Assembly (NCBI GenBank): GCA_949752745.1
Contig: OX457028.1
Coordinates: 29,288,445-29,352,444, forward strand
From: Protula sp. h YS-2021
Lineage: Eukaryota; Annelida; Polychaeta; Sabellida; Serpulidae
Reading direction: 5' to 3'
Length of the DNA stretch: 64,000 bases
The notes beneath the pieces were generated by a model that was given only the letters and a program-made list of their open reading frames with translations, did no database searches and was not told the DNA's origin. The stretch's first letter is position 1; each line of letters starts with the position of its first letter. Shown here one piece after another: positions 62,498 through 64,000 of the stretch. Made by a program: the position numbers and the translations under genes.

Positions 62498-63616
62498 GTA
62501 ACTATCTGGCATAGGTTATTCTGATTTCAGAAGGATTTTGAAATTAGCATAAATAAGCAACCAGGAGGAGTTGTTTTACCGATTAAACAGTCGATAATCA
62601 CAGAAAGTCTGTTTCGTAGTCAAGATAAAGTATACTACCAATAATGCATAGTAAAGTTAGGAAAGAGAACACATAAACTTTTTAAAAAAAGAAGACTGTG
62701 TGTTTGATTAATATATTCCCTAGAAAAACTCCATAAAATTAATTCAGCTCCTTCGTTTATGTGTTTTGTATCTATTCTGATGTTTTTCCAATTTTCAAAT
62801 TATTTTTTACAATGTGTAGCTTTGTCATCCGGATATGCCCATTGAAGAGTGTAGAGTTTTCTTAAAACGAATAGATGTGATGCAGGTAATAGAATGTCAG
62901 TGGGAAGCCTGAACATACTTGAGTAACACTGCGCTCGGCGTGATTTCTCATTCGAAATATGGCTCACATCGGAAATTTAATGACGCGTATTTGATTAAAT
63001 TTCCATTATTTTGGGAGATATTACCTTTATAAATTTAAATACTTTAGGTGGTCCCTTTGAGAGTAATATTAATGTAGCACTCATTCTTGTGGCTATCACC
63101 ACAGGTTTCCTATAAGACAAGTGCCGGTTCAGTTCAAAGCCTATATATAACACTTATAAATGTATATATGTATAGATATGTTATTCATAATGACTGGAAT
63201 ATTGCTACTTGGCAAACAGTCAAGTTTATGCTAATGCTTTGTTTTATACTTTTAATATTTAACGTTCACTTAAGAATTCTAGGTTTTTGATATTTTACAT
63301 AACAAACTACAATGTAATATATACAATGTTACAGATGAATGCTTAACTCTTAAACTTAATTATTTTTTAGACTTTTGTTCCCATTTATTTATTTCGCATG
63401 TAGAATCTAGAGGAATATGAGCGATCAAAAGTTTCGTTCGAAAATGTTGCCATTATTTTTCCATTTTTATATTTTTTCTTTTCTCTGACCAGTGGCTTTG
63501 TTTTGAAAAATAGCAGGATATGCTCTTTAAACATTTTCATATCATTAACGAATTTAAGATCCGTCTTTACAAAAAAATCATTTTGAAAGTGTATTGGTCG
63601 CTTTTCTGTAAAACAG
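62498..63616. other. Intron 30-31, no feature recognised
   Basis: AT-rich unique-looking sequence. Confidence 0.6.
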
Positions 63617-63652
63617 GGAGAACGCGGATATACTGGTGCTAAAGGAGAAGTG
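63617..63652 (+). CDS. Collagen exon 31, last in window (GERGYTGAKGEV)
   Basis: A 36-bp phase-0 exon with acceptor gtaaaacag and donor gtatga. It encodes GERGYTGAKGEV. The donor shows that further exons lie beyond the window. Confidence 0.88.
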
Positions 63653-64000
63653 GTATGAGTTTCTCTTCAGCTATTGCATGACTCAGAGATTTTTAAGTTT
63701 GCGCTAAGTGATTTTGTTCCTTCTTTTTCGTCGTCTTCTTCTTCTTCTTCTTCTTCCTGTGCATGACAGAGGTTTTCTTTTTGGGCTTTAAATGAATAAC
63801 TAATGAGTCTTTCAAAAAACTCCTTTTCCCTTTAAAATATAGTGAAAGGGTAGTGTCCATGGCACTTATTGTAGGTGAAAAATTTTATTTTGTTCATTTC
63901 TTTGTAGGTTAGTCAGCTTCCATGGCCTGATTTAGTTTCATCGCATTTTTTCAGTCGTCTGTTAATGCATACGTGCATGTACTTTAAATTATACCCCAAA

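Overview
The window is metazoan nuclear DNA. It is AT-rich and repeat-laden, and its dominant content is about 42 kb of one multi-exon, plus-strand gene for a non-fibrillar collagen alpha chain. The organism is probably a marine invertebrate such as a mollusc or another lophotrochozoan. That guess rests on genome texture (long TA, GA and TTC/TTA microsatellites, MITE-like palindromes, GTCC/GTCT-rich interspersed repeats) and is not firm. I found no bacterial-type genes, rRNA, tRNA or CRISPR array.

Layout. Positions 1-21754 hold no exon I can support. They contain a foldback-type inverted repeat (564-1147), a compound TTC/TTA array (2492-3030), a long-TIR MITE (5070-5568), a 42-bp minisatellite carrying CRE palindromes (6751-7048), a 64-bp minisatellite (18954-19226) and several dinucleotide tracts. 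From 21755 to 63652 there are 31 exons, 2102 coding bases in total, that join into about 701 codons of Gly-X-Y helix. Each is bounded by AG/GT sites. All are in phase 0, starting with an intact codon, except the first, which begins inside a split Gly codon. Exons are mostly multiples of 9 bp (36, 54, 72, 108), including seven of exactly 54 bp.

The helix is broken by non-collagenous interruptions (exons at 27317, 34879, 35594, 36489, 49411, 51614 and 62027), one with a CxxC-type cysteine pair beside an N-glycosylation sequon. Frequent interruptions and interruption cysteines point to a type IV (basement-membrane) or related network collagen. Neither the N-terminal 7S region nor the C-terminal NC1 domain is visible, so both ends of the gene lie outside the window or, for the start, in unrecognised exons. 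The product would be secreted and assemble as a triple helix in the extracellular matrix.

Introns carry most of the unusual content: a second copy of the long-TIR MITE (28600-29105), a pogo-like MITE (22740-22895), a 34-bp minisatellite, a CpG-rich island with open frames (56090-56400), and a roughly 3.1-kb satellite of 58-bp units with a 348-bp higher-order period (52196-55275). The satellite produces spurious minus-strand ORFs of up to 590 codons. The gene itself shows two signs of recent internal growth: a duplicated pair of 54-bp exons (41149-43166) and a cluster of interruption exons ending in related peptides (34879-36560).
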